From an uncultured Pelagibacteraceae bacterium (GTDB lineage Bacteria > Pseudomonadota > Alphaproteobacteria > Pelagibacterales > Pelagibacteraceae): a stretch of DNA of 64,000 nt. Under the pieces are notes generated by a model. It was given only the letters and a program-made list of their open reading frames with translations. It searched no databases and had not been told where the DNA came from. Numbering within the stretch: the stretch's first letter is position 1; every line of letters begins with the position of its first letter. Shown here piece after piece: positions 1 through 10,004 of the stretch. Made by a program: the position numbers and the translations under genes. The DNA lies in the NCBI GenBank assembly GCA_902629285.1, contig CACOQN010000001.1, positions 106,642 through 170,641 on the forward strand, given 5' to 3'.

Positions 1-29
1 CATTCTTAAATTTGAAAAATTTAAATAAA

Positions 30-722
30 ATGCAAAAAAATATTTCAATATTAATTCCAGTTTTTAATGAACAAAATACAATTTGCGAAATTATAAAAAA
101 AGTATTGGCACAAAAACAGTACACAAAAGAGATAATAGTAATTGATGATAATTCATCAGATCAAACTAAAAAATTACTTAAAGATTATTTCTCTGAAAAT
201 ATTAAATTAATTGAAAATGAAAAAAATTATGGGAAGGGTTATTGTTTAAAACAAGGTATTAAAAATGCTTCAGGCGAGATAATTATTATTCAAGACGCTG
301 ATTTAGAATATGATCCCTCAGATTATACAAAATTAGTTAGTCCTATTATTGCTAATAAAGCTGATGTAGTTTATGGTTCTAGATTTATTGGAGATAGCGA
401 AAAAAGAGTTCTTTTTTTCTGGCATCGTGTAGGAAACTTAATTTTAACATTTTTATCAAACGCTTTTACTAATTTAAATTTAACCGACATGGAGGTTGGT
501 TATAAAGCTTTCAAAACAGAATGTATTAAAGATATAGAGCTTTGTGAAAAACGATTTGGTTTTGAACCTGAAATTACAGCAAAAATTGCAAAAAAAAAAT
601 TAAGGATTTTTGAAGTTGGAATTAAATATTACGGCAGAACATATGCAGAAGGAAAAAAAATTAATTGGAAAGATGGACTTGAAGCAATTTTCTGCATTTT
701 AAAATATAATTTATTCAAATAA
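30..722 (+). CDS. Family 2 glycosyltransferase, polyprenyl-phosphate sugar synthase (DPM1)-like
   Basis: This is a compact GT-A glycosyltransferase of the type that moves a sugar from a nucleotide donor to a polyprenyl phosphate or a surface glycan. It opens with the GT2 strand ISILIPVFNE, then VIDDNSSD, and carries the donor/metal motif QDADLEYDP near the middle, followed by VYGSRF. It ends in a hydrophilic tail with no membrane domain, so it is a soluble or membrane-associated catalytic unit. The ORF track begins at a TTG (position 12); the ATG at 30 gives the usual family N-terminus and is preferred. It converges on ppdK with an 11-nt gap. Donor and acceptor cannot be told from sequence. 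Two similar enzymes lie at 48250 and 62211. Confidence 0.85.
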   Translation: MQKNISILIPVFNEQNTICEIIKKVLAQKQYTKEIIVIDDNSSDQTKKLLKDYFSENIKLIENEKNYGKGYCLKQGIKNASGEIIIIQDADLEYDPSDYTKLVSPIIANKADVVYGSRFIGDSEKRVLFFWHRVGNLILTFLSNAFTNLNLTDMEVGYKAFKTECIKDIELCEKRFGFEPEITAKIAKKKLRIFEVGIKYYGRTYAEGKKINWKDGLEAIFCILKYNLFK

Positions 723-733
723 ATTTCTAAAAA

Positions 734-3391
734 CTATTTTTTTAGTTCCGCCTGTGCTGCTGATAATCTAGCAATAGGGACTCTAAAGGGTGAACATGAT
801 ACATAGTTCAATCCTACCTTGGCACAGAAAGATATACTTTTAGGATCCCCTCCATGTTCACCACAAATTCCTAATTTTAATTTACTATTTTGTTTCCTAC
901 CCTTTTCAACTGCAATCTCAACTAAATCAGATACTCCTTCATCTATTGAAACAAATGGATCTACAGAAAATATTTTTTTTTCTATATAATCATTTAAAAA
1001 TTTACCACTATCATCTCTACTAATTCCAAATGTGGTTTGAGTTAAATCATTAGTCCCAAAACTAAAAAATTCTGCATGTTTTGCAATTTCCTTTGCTTTT
1101 AGTGCTGCTCTAGGCAATTCAATCATTGTACCAACTAAAAATTCTATTTTTAAATTATGTTTTTTTTGAATTTTGTCTGCAGTCTTTATCACTAAATCTT
1201 TCATTATCTTTATCTCAGCCTCAGTGGATACTAGAGGAATCATTATTTCAGGAAATGCTGACTTTATTTTACTATTCTTGAGTTCTGCTAAAGCTTCAAA
1301 TATTGCGCTGCATTGCATTTCATAAATTTCAGGAAAAGATATTCCCAGCCGACAACCCCTGTGACCTAACATAGGATTTTGCTCATGGAGTTCTTCTATC
1401 CTTGTTTCAACCTCTTTTACAGGAAGGTTGACTATATTGGCAACCTCATTAATTTCTTTACTTGTACGTGGCAAAAATTCATGTAGTGGTGGATCTAATA
1501 ATCTTACAGTCACTGGTAAACCGCTCATAATTTTAAAAATTTCAATAAAATCTTTTTTTTGATGTGGTAATAATTTTTCTAACGCTATTGCTCTATCCTC
1601 TTTCGTTTTGGATAATATCATTTCTCTTACAGATAAAATTCTTTCTTCATCGAAAAACATATGTTCAGTTCTACAGAGACCAATACCGTCTGCACCAAAA
1701 TCTTTTGCAGTTTTGGTATCTTTTGGTGTTTCTGAATTTGTTCTTACTTTCAATTTTCTAAAACTATCAGCCCAAGACATCAATTTTGAAAAATCACCAG
1801 ATATTTCTGGTTTTACAGTTGTTACGCTACCAGCAATCACTCTTCCGGTTGATCCGTCAATAGTAATTATATCTCCCTCTCTAATCTCAATTGATGATGT
1901 TTTAAAAGATTTATTTTCATAATTTATATCGATTTCACTTGATCCTGATACACATGGTCTACCCATTCCTCTAGCAACAACTGCTGCATGGCTAGTCATT
2001 CCTCCTCTAGCCGTCAATATTCCTTTGGCAGCATGCATTCCCTGTATATCTTCTGGAGAAGTCTCTAATCTAACTAAGATTGTATCTTGCATCATAGCAG
2101 TTAGTCTTTCTGCCTCTTCAGACGTAAATACAACTTTGCCACTCGCTGCACCTGGCGATGCTGGTAACCCATTTGCTATTACATTAATTAAACTTTTTTC
2201 ATCCAAAGTAGGATGCAAGAGTGTGTCTAGAGAGTTTGGTTCAATTCTTAATACAGCTTCTTTTTTTGAAATTAATTTTTCATTAACCATATCAACTGCT
2301 ATTTTAATTGCGGATTTTGCTGTTCTTTTTCCTGATCTAGTTTGTAGCATCCACAATTTATTGCTTTCGACTGTAAATTCTACATCTTGCATATCTTTAT
2401 AATGTTTCTCTAACTTTTTTAAAATTTTTTGAAGTTCTTTAAAAACTTTTGGCATAGACTCTTCCATTGATAATTCTTTTACTTTTGCATCATGTCTAGC
2501 TTTTTTAGTAATATATTGAGGTGTTCTTGTGCCCGCTACAACATCTTCACCTTGTGCATTTATTAAATACTCTCCATATATTTCATTTGATCCATCTGAT
2601 GGATTTCTTGTAAACACAACACCTGTTGCACAATCATCACCCATATTTCCAAAAACCATTGATTGAACATTTACCGCAGTTCCCCACTCTGCTGGGATTT
2701 GATTTAATTTTCTGTAAACTTTTGCTCTATTGCTTTCCCACGATAAAAATACAGCACTTATTGCTCCTAGTAATTGTTCATAAACGTCTTGAGGAAAATC
2801 TTTTTTGGCCTTTTCTCTTACTGTTCTTTTAAAGTCTTCAATCAATCCATCCCAATCACTTTCATCTAGATCTGTATCTAACAAAACACCTTTAGTAAGT
2901 TTATAATTTTCGATTAATTCCTCAAAATGGTGACCTTCAACACCCATAACTACGTTACCATACATTTGTATGAATCTTCTATAACTGTCTTTAGCAAATC
3001 TTCCATTTGAGGTTTTAATTGCTAAAGCTTTAACTGTTTTATCGTTCAGACCCAGATTTAGAATAGTATCCATCATACCTGGCATTGATACCCTTGCACC
3101 AGACCGTACAGACAACAAAAGTGGATTGTTCAAGTCTCCAAATTTTTTAGACACATCTCTTTCAATTAATTTTAATTCTTTTTTAATTTGAGAAATTAAA
3201 TTTTTATTTAATTTTTTTTTATCCTCATAAAAAATTTTACAAACTTTTGTTGATATCGTAAAACCAGAAGGCACTGGAAGACCCATTCTCCCCATTTCAG
3301 AAAGATTAGCACCTTTTCCTCCTAAAAAGTTTTTAGGGTTTTTGATTTTTTTACTATCTCTAGAATTAAAATTTAATATAAGTTTTTTCAT
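734..3391 (-). CDS. ppdK: Pyruvate, phosphate dikinase
   Basis: PPDK reversibly interconverts pyruvate + ATP + Pi with PEP + AMP + PPi in the cytosol. At 885 aa it has the normal full length. The N-terminal nucleotide-binding domain begins with GGKGANLSEM; the swivelling phosphohistidine domain carries GGMTSHAAVVARGMGRP with the catalytic His at about residue 468; the C-terminal PEP-binding barrel has MLGHRGCRLG and FSFGTNDLTQ, ending CGEHGGDP. The gene overlaps glyS by one base and is last in the sppA-glyQ-glyS-ppdK run, a glyQS-ppdK order common in alphaproteobacteria. With the gap-pgk-fba run at 35-38 kb it would supply PEP for gluconeogenesis, or act in place of pyruvate kinase. That role is inference. 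Confidence 0.98.
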   Translation of the reverse strand: MKKLILNFNSRDSKKIKNPKNFLGGKGANLSEMGRMGLPVPSGFTISTKVCKIFYEDKKKLNKNLISQIKKELKLIERDVSKKFGDLNNPLLLSVRSGARVSMPGMMDTILNLGLNDKTVKALAIKTSNGRFAKDSYRRFIQMYGNVVMGVEGHHFEELIENYKLTKGVLLDTDLDESDWDGLIEDFKRTVREKAKKDFPQDVYEQLLGAISAVFLSWESNRAKVYRKLNQIPAEWGTAVNVQSMVFGNMGDDCATGVVFTRNPSDGSNEIYGEYLINAQGEDVVAGTRTPQYITKKARHDAKVKELSMEESMPKVFKELQKILKKLEKHYKDMQDVEFTVESNKLWMLQTRSGKRTAKSAIKIAVDMVNEKLISKKEAVLRIEPNSLDTLLHPTLDEKSLINVIANGLPASPGAASGKVVFTSEEAERLTAMMQDTILVRLETSPEDIQGMHAAKGILTARGGMTSHAAVVARGMGRPCVSGSSEIDINYENKSFKTSSIEIREGDIITIDGSTGRVIAGSVTTVKPEISGDFSKLMSWADSFRKLKVRTNSETPKDTKTAKDFGADGIGLCRTEHMFFDEERILSVREMILSKTKEDRAIALEKLLPHQKKDFIEIFKIMSGLPVTVRLLDPPLHEFLPRTSKEINEVANIVNLPVKEVETRIEELHEQNPMLGHRGCRLGISFPEIYEMQCSAIFEALAELKNSKIKSAFPEIMIPLVSTEAEIKIMKDLVIKTADKIQKKHNLKIEFLVGTMIELPRAALKAKEIAKHAEFFSFGTNDLTQTTFGISRDDSGKFLNDYIEKKIFSVDPFVSIDEGVSDLVEIAVEKGRKQNSKLKLGICGEHGGDPKSISFCAKVGLNYVSCSPFRVPIARLSAAQAELKK

Positions 3392-5457
3392 TAATGAGTG
3401 TCGATTAGAGAAAAATTAACATAGTTGTTGAACGTTTTACACATCATTTGGATTAGTTCCAGTCTATTTTTCTTTATGATTGGATCGTCTTCGTTTACAA
3501 TTACATTATCAAAAAAATCAAAAACTTCTCTTTTGACACTAGCTAGATTGTCCAATGTTTGAACATAATTTTCATCTTTATTTATCCTTGAAAAATATTT
3601 CTTTAACTCACTAATTTTTTTAAATAGGTTCTTTTCTAACTCAGTTTTAAAAATACCAGGATCAGTTGTATTTGATAATTCTATTTTATCATTTTTTAAC
3701 TCACCATCTAAAATGTTTGAGGCTCGTTTATAACTTGCAATAATATCTAAACCATCTGGTTTGTTAATAATTTTATTTAAATGTTTAGCTTTATTAAAAA
3801 TAATTACAGATTGATCTAAGTTAAAAAAACTGGTTGATGCTTGAATTATATCATTTCTAATATTTTGTTCCTTCATGTAATATTTTAATCTATCCATTAA
3901 AAAATCTGATAATTCTTTTTGTAAAGATTGGTTATCAATTTCAAAACCTTGATCTAAATACAGGCTTGAAGAATAATTCATTAGATCTTTTATTTTAAAA
4001 TCTTTTTTATTTTCAACAATTATTCTTATTACACCTAATGCTAATCTTCTTAGAGCATATGGATCTTTAGAACTTGTTGGCTTTTGATTTAAACCAAAAA
4101 AACCAACTAAAGTATCTATCTTATCAGCTAAAGAAAGGGCTATGCTAAATGGTTTTTTGGGGACTCTTGAGCCTGGACCTGTGGGTAAATATTGCTCACT
4201 TATGGCCAAAGACAGATCTTTATCAAAACCTTGTACATTAGCAAAATAACCTCCCATAACACCTTGGAGTTCTGGAAATTCACCCACAAGTTCTGATAAT
4301 AAATCAACCTTACAAATTGATGCTGATAATTCAACTTTTTCTTTACTGATTAAAAGTTCATCAGATATCATTCCACCCAATTTTCTCATTCTTTGGGCTT
4401 TATCAAAATAACTTCCTAATCCTCTAAAAAAATTCATTGATTTTAAATCAGTAACTTTTTTGACCATATTTTGAGATCTATCTTTTTTCCAAAAAAATTC
4501 TGCATCACTTAATCTTGCCTCAACCACTCTTTCATTTCCTAATTTAATTAATCCCTTTTTATCTTTTTTGTTTGAAACAACTAAAAATTCATTGGTAATA
4601 TTTTCTTTATTATCAAATATAGGAAAATATTTTTGATGGTATTGCATGGTAATAATTAATATTTCTTTTGGAATATTTAAAAATTTCTTATTAAATTCAC
4701 AGAGAAGTATATTTGGTTGGTCTGTTAAATCTACAACCTCGTGAAGTAATTTAGGATTTTGCTGAATCTTAATATTTTTATTTTTTAATATATTATTGAA
4801 TTTTTTTTCAATTAACTTTTTTCTTTCATTGTGATCAATAATAATATCAATTTTTTTAAAAAAACTTTTATAATTTTTAAATTCTAAAAACGACTTTTTA
4901 TTTTCCTCAAATTCTTTATCAACAAAAGTTGAATTAGAGGATGTTAAGTGGTGAAAACTAAAATTTAATTTTTTTTTATCAAATACAGCTAATATTGATT
5001 TTAATGGTCTCCCCCAATTTAGATCATAATTTCCCCAATACATTGAATTTTTCCATTGAATTCTATTCAATAAAATTGGGATAAATTCCTCTAATAATTG
5101 ATGTGTGTGCAATTTTTTTGATCTTGTCTTGAAAAAATAAAATTGTCCTTTATCGGTTTTCTTTTGGTAGAGATCCTTTTTTAAGATTTTATTTGACCTA
5201 ACAAACCCCTCTAGTGCTACCTCTGGTGACTTAATATTTGGACCTTTAATCTCCTCAGATTTTAGTACTACATTTTTTTGAACACCTTGAAACAATACCA
5301 CTAGTCTGTTTGGTGTTGAGTATGATGAGCTTTTTTTAAATAAAATTGATTTTTCTAAAAATAAATCATTAAAACTTTTAAGCAAGTTTTCTCTTAAATT
5401 TTGTTGAAGATTTGAAGGCATTTCTTCACTAAATAATTCTAAAAAAAACTCCGACAT
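3391..5457 (-). CDS. glyS: Glycyl-tRNA synthetase beta subunit
   Basis: Beta subunit of the bacterial alpha2beta2 glycyl-tRNA synthetase, which binds tRNA-Gly and works with GlyQ. The 688 aa length fits the family. It starts with the standard [15 protein letters not shown] and continues with the B3/B4-like and HD-like regions (LSASICKVDLLSELVGEFPELQG, then KPTSSKDPYALRRLALGVIRI), ending in the C-terminal tRNA-binding part. It shares one base with glyQ upstream and one with ppdK downstream, so translational coupling is likely. The middle of the protein is very Lys/Asn-rich, matching the base composition of the genome. Confidence 0.98.
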   Translation of the reverse strand: MSEFFLELFSEEMPSNLQQNLRENLLKSFNDLFLEKSILFKKSSSYSTPNRLVVLFQGVQKNVVLKSEEIKGPNIKSPEVALEGFVRSNKILKKDLYQKKTDKGQFYFFKTRSKKLHTHQLLEEFIPILLNRIQWKNSMYWGNYDLNWGRPLKSILAVFDKKKLNFSFHHLTSSNSTFVDKEFEENKKSFLEFKNYKSFFKKIDIIIDHNERKKLIEKKFNNILKNKNIKIQQNPKLLHEVVDLTDQPNILLCEFNKKFLNIPKEILIITMQYHQKYFPIFDNKENITNEFLVVSNKKDKKGLIKLGNERVVEARLSDAEFFWKKDRSQNMVKKVTDLKSMNFFRGLGSYFDKAQRMRKLGGMISDELLISKEKVELSASICKVDLLSELVGEFPELQGVMGGYFANVQGFDKDLSLAISEQYLPTGPGSRVPKKPFSIALSLADKIDTLVGFFGLNQKPTSSKDPYALRRLALGVIRIIVENKKDFKIKDLMNYSSSLYLDQGFEIDNQSLQKELSDFLMDRLKYYMKEQNIRNDIIQASTSFFNLDQSVIIFNKAKHLNKIINKPDGLDIIASYKRASNILDGELKNDKIELSNTTDPGIFKTELEKNLFKKISELKKYFSRINKDENYVQTLDNLASVKREVFDFFDNVIVNEDDPIIKKNRLELIQMMCKTFNNYVNFSLIDTH

Positions 5458-6359
5458 TATTTTTGACTATCTAACCAAACACCTGCTACAGATTTTGTAA
5501 TATCTCTTATTCTGGCAATATAACCAGCTCTTTGTGCAACACTGATTGCACCTCTTGCATCTAAAATATTAAACACATGACTGGCTTTTAAACATTGATC
5601 ATATGCTGGTAAAGAAATTTTTTTATCTACCAAATCTTTTGCCTCGGACTCATGCATTTCAAACATTTTCAAAAGTGTTTCTACATTTGCGTGTTCAAAA
5701 TTATACGCTGAAAATTCTTTTTCAGCTTGGTGAAAAACTTCGTGATATTTTACACCTTCATCATTCCACAATAAATCATAAACATTTTTTTCTTTTTGAG
5801 TGAACATACAAATTCTTTCTAAGCCATAAGTGATTTCAACTGATACAGGTTTACAATCAAATCCAGCCATTTGTTGAAAATAGGTGAATTGAGTAATTTC
5901 CATTCCATCACACCACACTTCCCATCCCAATCCTGCAGCACCTAATGTTGGACTTTCCCAATCATCTTCAACAAACCTTATATCATGATCATTATGATCT
6001 ATTCCAATAGTAGATAAACTATTTAGATAAAGTTTTTTTATATTTTCAGGGGAAGGTTTAATTAAAACTTGAAATTGATAATAGTGTTGTAACCTGTTTG
6101 GATTATCTCCATATCTTCCATCAGTTGGTCTTCTTGATGGTTGCACATAAGCTACTTTCCATGGTTTATTGCCAAGTGATCTAAGTGTTGTTGCTGGATG
6201 AAAAGTTCCTGCACCAACCTCCATATCATAAGGCTGAAGAATAATGCATCCTTTTTTACTCCAAAATTTCTGAAGACTTAAAATTGTTTCTTGAAATGTT
6301 TGAATTTTTTCTTTTTTTGCTGATTTAGAAACCATATCTCTGCCAAATTGATCTTTCAT
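5457..6359 (-). CDS. glyQ: Glycyl-tRNA synthetase alpha subunit
   Basis: Catalytic class II core of the tetrameric glycyl-tRNA synthetase. Clear family blocks are [53 protein letters not shown] and [20 protein letters not shown], and the protein ends [20 protein letters not shown]. The ORF is 300 aa from the track start, but a Met at residue 9 (genome 6335) gives a length and N-terminus closer to the family, so the true start may be 6335. Either start overlaps the end of sppA (35 nt, or 11 nt from the second Met). Translation is probably coupled to sppA upstream and glyS downstream. Confidence 0.97.
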   Translation of the reverse strand: MKDQFGRDMVSKSAKKEKIQTFQETILSLQKFWSKKGCIILQPYDMEVGAGTFHPATTLRSLGNKPWKVAYVQPSRRPTDGRYGDNPNRLQHYYQFQVLIKPSPENIKKLYLNSLSTIGIDHNDHDIRFVEDDWESPTLGAAGLGWEVWCDGMEITQFTYFQQMAGFDCKPVSVEITYGLERICMFTQKEKNVYDLLWNDEGVKYHEVFHQAEKEFSAYNFEHANVETLLKMFEMHESEAKDLVDKKISLPAYDQCLKASHVFNILDARGAISVAQRAGYIARIRDITKSVAGVWLDSQK

Positions 6360-7131
6360 CTAAAATACTTGCTATTTGGTCTACTTGATTATTAGAAGAA
6401 GAAAGTTTTTGACTTAACCATCCTTTTGATTTTTCAAATTTTTTAATAATAACATCTTCTCCAAATTTTTCTTTTAATATTTCATTTGCATCACCTATTC
6501 CATCAATCAGTCCTAAATTATTCGCTTTACTTCCTGACCAGAACTCACCTGAAAAAAGTTCTACTTCAGATTTATTTAATTTTGATCCTCTGCTTTTTTC
6601 TACCACATCTATAAAATCTTTATGAAGATCTAATTGAATATTTTTTAATCTTTCAATGTCTTCATTTTTTTCCTCTAAAAATGGATCAAGTGTACTTTTA
6701 TTTTTACCGGCTGTATGAACTCTCCTTTCAACTCCAATTTTTTTTATCAATTCTGTAAATCCAAAAGAAGAATATATAACTCCTATAGATCCAATAATTG
6801 AACTAGAATTTGCATAAATTTCGTCTCCAGCACAAGAAATCAAATAACCCCCAGAAGCTGCCACGTCTTCAGCAAATACAATAACTTTTTTTTTGTGTTT
6901 CTTTGCCTGTTGTCTAATAAAACTGTAGATTAAATGAGATTGAACTGGCGATCCTCCTGGAGAATTGACTGATATAGCAACACATGTCGCTTTTTTCAGT
7001 GAAAAAGCTTTTTTAATTATCTCCTCTTGACCTGCAAAATCTATTCCTTGTTTAAATTTTCCAGCATTACCGATAACCCCAGTTAATTTTAAGTGAGCAA
7101 CAATTTTTTTTTTTTTAAAAAAAGAGAACAT
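6325..7131 (-). CDS. sppA: Signal peptide peptidase SppA/SohB-type serine protease (S49)
   Basis: Single-domain S49 protease of 268 aa, expected to cut leftover signal peptides or other membrane peptides. The Ser nucleophile lies in [10 protein letters not shown] (Ser93), and the Lys base in GKNKSTLDP (Lys145). The 52-residue spacing matches the Ser/Lys dyad spacing of Bacillus SppA. The C-terminal [18 protein letters not shown] is also typical. No signal anchor is visible: the protein begins MFSFFKKKK and goes straight to the first strand, so it may be membrane-peripheral. Codons 6-10 form a run of 13 A residues (see findings). It is first in the sppA-glyQ-glyS-ppdK run, diverging from ispB. 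Confidence 0.92.
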   Translation of the reverse strand: MFSFFKKKKIVAHLKLTGVIGNAGKFKQGIDFAGQEEIIKKAFSLKKATCVAISVNSPGGSPVQSHLIYSFIRQQAKKHKKKVIVFAEDVAASGGYLISCAGDEIYANSSSIIGSIGVIYSSFGFTELIKKIGVERRVHTAGKNKSTLDPFLEEKNEDIERLKNIQLDLHKDFIDVVEKSRGSKLNKSEVELFSGEFWSGSKANNLGLIDGIGDANEILKEKFGEDVIIKKFEKSKGWLSQKLSSSNNQVDQIASILDERSIWQRYGF

Positions 7132-7171
7132 AGTTAAGTCTTACAGAATTATTTATTGAATATAAAGACTA

Positions 7172-7199
7172 CTTATAATTGAAGAAACTGGTGCGTCAA
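7172..7199 (-). promoter_or_regulatory. Predicted sigma70 promoter of sppA-glyQ-glyS-ppdK
   Basis: Read on the minus strand, TTGACG (7199-7194) and TATAAG (7177-7172) are separated by 16 nt, each matching five of six consensus bases. The implied start would lie around 7165, giving a leader of roughly 30 nt before the sppA ATG at 7131. It lies in the 114-nt divergent space shared with ispB. Such AT-rich DNA yields many chance -10 boxes, but a GC-containing -35 at proper spacing is less likely by chance. Confidence 0.5.
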
Positions 7200-7245
7200 T
7201 TGATAAGTAATATATATGAACAAATTATACTAATTTAAAAATATT

Positions 7246-8259
7246 ATGGGAACGGTTGTACAGCTCAAAAATCAGATAAATAATTCGTATTTTCAGCTTA
7301 AAGACTCGGTTGAAGAAAAACTCATTTTGACTGAAGAAAAAATAAAATCAAAATTATCTAGTGACGTACAGCTGGTTCAAAAAATGACAGATTATCATAT
7401 AGAAACTGGAGGAAAAAGACTAAGAGCTTTACTTACGTTGGGTAGTGCAAAATTATGTGGTTACTCTAAAGGATCTAGAGATATAAATTTAGCTGCATGT
7501 GTTGAATTAATTCATAGCGCAACTTTAATGCATGATGACGTAATTGATGAAGGTACTGTTAGAAGAGGAAAAGAAACATTAAATAAAGTTTGGGATAATC
7601 ATTCTTCGGTTTTAATAGGAGATTATTTATTAAGTAGATGTTTTGAAATGATGGTAGAAGACGGAAACTTAGAAGTTTTAAAATTATTATCATCTACTTC
7701 ATCTAAAATCGCGCAAGGAGAAGTTTTGCAACTTCAATACAAAGGTGAAGTTGATATGCTAGAAGAAACATATTTAAAAATAATCTCAGCTAAAACTGCT
7801 GAGTTATTTGCAGCAGCAACTAAAGTTGGTGCAATTTTATCAGGTGTAGAAAATAAAGAAAAAGATGCTTTAGAATTTTATGGAAGAAACTTGGGATTAA
7901 CTTTTCAAATAGCAGATGATACACTAGACTATAATGCTGAGCTCAAACTATTTGGTAAAAATATTGGTCAAGATTTTTATGAAGGAAAAATTACCTTACC
8001 AATAATTTTACTTTTTCAAAAATTAAGAAATGATGAAAAGAAAATTTTATCAAATATGTTTAAAAAAGAATTAAGAACAAAAGATGACTTTAATGAAATT
8101 ATTGCTCTTATAAATAAATATAAAATAATTCAGGAATGCTATCAAAAAGCACAGCACTATATAAATTTAGCCTCAAATTCACTAAGTGTATTTAAAGACT
8201 CTGAAGAAAAAGATATTCTCAAAAGATTAACATCATTTAGTTTATCAAGAAATTTTTAA
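7246..8259 (+). CDS. ispB: Long-chain trans-prenyl diphosphate synthase (octaprenyl/decaprenyl type)
   Basis: All-trans prenyl synthase making the isoprenoid side chain of ubiquinone from FPP and IPP. The 337 aa protein has GGKRLRALL for IPP binding, the first Asp-rich motif LMHDDVIDEG with RRG following, and the second Asp-rich motif QIADDTLDY. The residues before the first Asp motif (HSAT) are small or polar, which fits long-chain products, but chain length cannot be fixed by eye. It diverges from sppA and its last 4 nt overlap convergent pdxH. It acts downstream of ispA (11918), which supplies FPP. Confidence 0.93.
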   Translation: MGTVVQLKNQINNSYFQLKDSVEEKLILTEEKIKSKLSSDVQLVQKMTDYHIETGGKRLRALLTLGSAKLCGYSKGSRDINLAACVELIHSATLMHDDVIDEGTVRRGKETLNKVWDNHSSVLIGDYLLSRCFEMMVEDGNLEVLKLLSSTSSKIAQGEVLQLQYKGEVDMLEETYLKIISAKTAELFAAATKVGAILSGVENKEKDALEFYGRNLGLTFQIADDTLDYNAELKLFGKNIGQDFYEGKITLPIILLFQKLRNDEKKILSNMFKKELRTKDDFNEIIALINKYKIIQECYQKAQHYINLASNSLSVFKDSEEKDILKRLTSFSLSRNF

Positions 8260-8882
8260 GGACTTAATAAAGACTTTATCCACTTCCCAGATTTATCTTT
8301 GTTGTATTTTAATCTCTCGTGGATTCTGTTCTCACCATCTAGCCAAAATTCAATACTACCTGGAGATAAAATCCATCCGGACCAGTGACTTGGTCTTGGT
8401 ACATTTGATTTTTTGCTATATTTTTTTTTGTAATCTTGTATAGATTTTAACAATTGTTCTCGCGAATCTAATTCCTCACTTTGCTTAGAAGCCCATGCTC
8501 CTATTCGACTTTCATATCCTCTAGATGAATAATATTCATCTGCAACCTGATCAGAAACTAATGATACCTTTCCATTAATTCTTATTTGTCTTAAAAGACT
8601 TTTCCAATGGAAACACATCGAAGCATATGGATTTTTTTTTAATTCATCTCCTTTTAGACTATTTAAATTTGTATAAAATACAAATCCATCTTTGTTGAAA
8701 TCTTTAAGCAAAACCATTCTAACTGAAGGAATGTTGTTTTTATTTGACGTAGCCAAAGCAACAGCATTTGGATCATTTGGCTCAGTTTTCTTTGCTTCCT
8801 CCATCCATTGATCAAATAATTGAATTGGATCATCTATATCAAGAAAGCAGCTATTAAGACCTAAAGAGTTTTTTTGATTCAT
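8256..8882 (-). CDS. pdxH: Pyridoxamine/pyridoxine 5'-phosphate oxidase
   Basis: FMN flavoprotein that oxidises PNP or PMP to pyridoxal 5'-phosphate, the cofactor of the DegT enzyme at 60867 among others. The 208 aa length is normal. FMN/PLP-binding blocks are SVRMVLLKDFNKDGFVFYTN, KGDELKKNPYASMCFHWKSL and RIGAWASKQSE, and the C-terminus has the family pattern FWLDGENRIHERLKY, although the family's usual Arg at the third residue of that block (FWqGRxxRLHDR) reads Asp here. It converges on ispB with a 4-nt overlap and diverges from aroC across only 33 nt. Confidence 0.96.
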   Translation of the reverse strand: MNQKNSLGLNSCFLDIDDPIQLFDQWMEEAKKTEPNDPNAVALATSNKNNIPSVRMVLLKDFNKDGFVFYTNLNSLKGDELKKNPYASMCFHWKSLLRQIRINGKVSLVSDQVADEYYSSRGYESRIGAWASKQSEELDSREQLLKSIQDYKKKYSKKSNVPRPSHWSGWILSPGSIEFWLDGENRIHERLKYNKDKSGKWIKSLLSP

Positions 8883-8915
8883 AATTTAAACAAAATAATC
8901 TATATAATATAAATA

Positions 8916-9998
8916 ATGTCATTTAATACTTTTGGAAAGCTATTTCGTTTTACAACTTGGGGGGAGTCTCATGGGCCTGCAATTGGCTGTATTGTTGATG
9001 GTTGTCCTCCAAACATAAATCTTAAAGAGCAAGATATTCAAATAGAATTAGACAAAAGAAAACCAGGACAATCTAAATTTACAACACAACGAAAAGAGGA
9101 TGATAAAGTTCAAATATTATCAGGAGTATTTGGAGGTAAGACTACAGGTACACCTATTTCTCTCATAATTTACAACAAAGATATGAGATCCAAAGATTAT
9201 AGTAATATTAAAGATAAATTCAGACCAGGTCATGCTGATTTTACTTATTTTAAAAAATATGGAATTAGAGACTATAGAGGAGGTGGTAGATCTTCTGCTA
9301 GAGAAACTGCAGCACGAGTTGCGGCCGGTGCAATAGCAAAAGTTGTACTTCAAAAAAAATTAGGTAAAAAATTTAAAGTAATTGGTGCAGTAACTCAGCT
9401 AGGAATTCTTGGATGTGATACAAATCAATGGAACGATAAAGTAATTTCAAAAAATTCATTTTTTTGTCCAGATAAATCAATGATTAAATTATGGGAAAAA
9501 TATTTGCTTGGTGTAAGAAAATCTGGTTCATCATGCGGAGCAGTGATTGAAATAAGAGCAAGAGGTATCCCAGTTGGTTTAGGTGCTCCAATTTATTCGA
9601 AATTGGATACTGACATAGCTTCAGGCCTAATGAGTATTAATGCAGTTAAAGGTATAAATATTGGTGCAGGAATGAACTCAGCACAATTAAGTGGAGAACA
9701 AAATTCAGATGAAATTTCTTCAAAAGGAAATAAATTAAAATTCAATTCTAATAAAGCGGGAGGAATTCTTGGTGGAATTTCTACGGGCCAAGAAATTATT
9801 GCATCTTTTGCTGTCAAACCAACATCATCAATTTTAACTAGTAGAAAAACTATAAATAAATTTGGGAAAAATACTTCAATATCTGTTAAAGGTAGACATG
9901 ATCCTTGTGTAGGAATTAGAGCTGTACCAATTGGTGAAGCTATGATGAACTGTGTTTTACTTGACCACTACTTAATGAATAAAGCCCAGTGTAGTTAG
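8916..9998 (+). CDS. aroC: Chorismate synthase
   Basis: Last step of the shikimate pathway: EPSP to chorismate, using reduced FMN. Signatures are [17 protein letters not shown] at the N-terminus, [14 protein letters not shown], the [21 protein letters not shown] stretch and the C-terminal [18 protein letters not shown]. The 360 aa length is standard. A TATAAT sits 8 nt before the ATG (8903-8908), so if it is the -10 box the message would be almost leaderless. No Shine-Dalgarno sequence is visible. It converges on dxs with a 6-nt gap. Confidence 0.98.
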   Translation: MSFNTFGKLFRFTTWGESHGPAIGCIVDGCPPNINLKEQDIQIELDKRKPGQSKFTTQRKEDDKVQILSGVFGGKTTGTPISLIIYNKDMRSKDYSNIKDKFRPGHADFTYFKKYGIRDYRGGGRSSARETAARVAAGAIAKVVLQKKLGKKFKVIGAVTQLGILGCDTNQWNDKVISKNSFFCPDKSMIKLWEKYLLGVRKSGSSCGAVIEIRARGIPVGLGAPIYSKLDTDIASGLMSINAVKGINIGAGMNSAQLSGEQNSDEISSKGNKLKFNSNKAGGILGGISTGQEIIASFAVKPTSSILTSRKTINKFGKNTSISVKGRHDPCVGIRAVPIGEAMMNCVLLDHYLMNKAQCS

Positions 9999-10004
9999 CT
10001 TAAA

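Noticed and set aside
1564-2832. Plus-strand ORFs of 65-125 aa opposite ppdK
   Set aside because: They lie wholly inside a strongly conserved gene on the other strand, have no recognisable domain, and look like frame shadows. The same applies to the other ORF-track entries opposite aroC, dxs, ftsH, glmM, folP, pntB and others.
6336-6359. Eight-residue N-terminal extension of GlyQ as functional
   Set aside because: The second Met at residue 9 better fits the family. The extension is probably just the open frame within the end of sppA.
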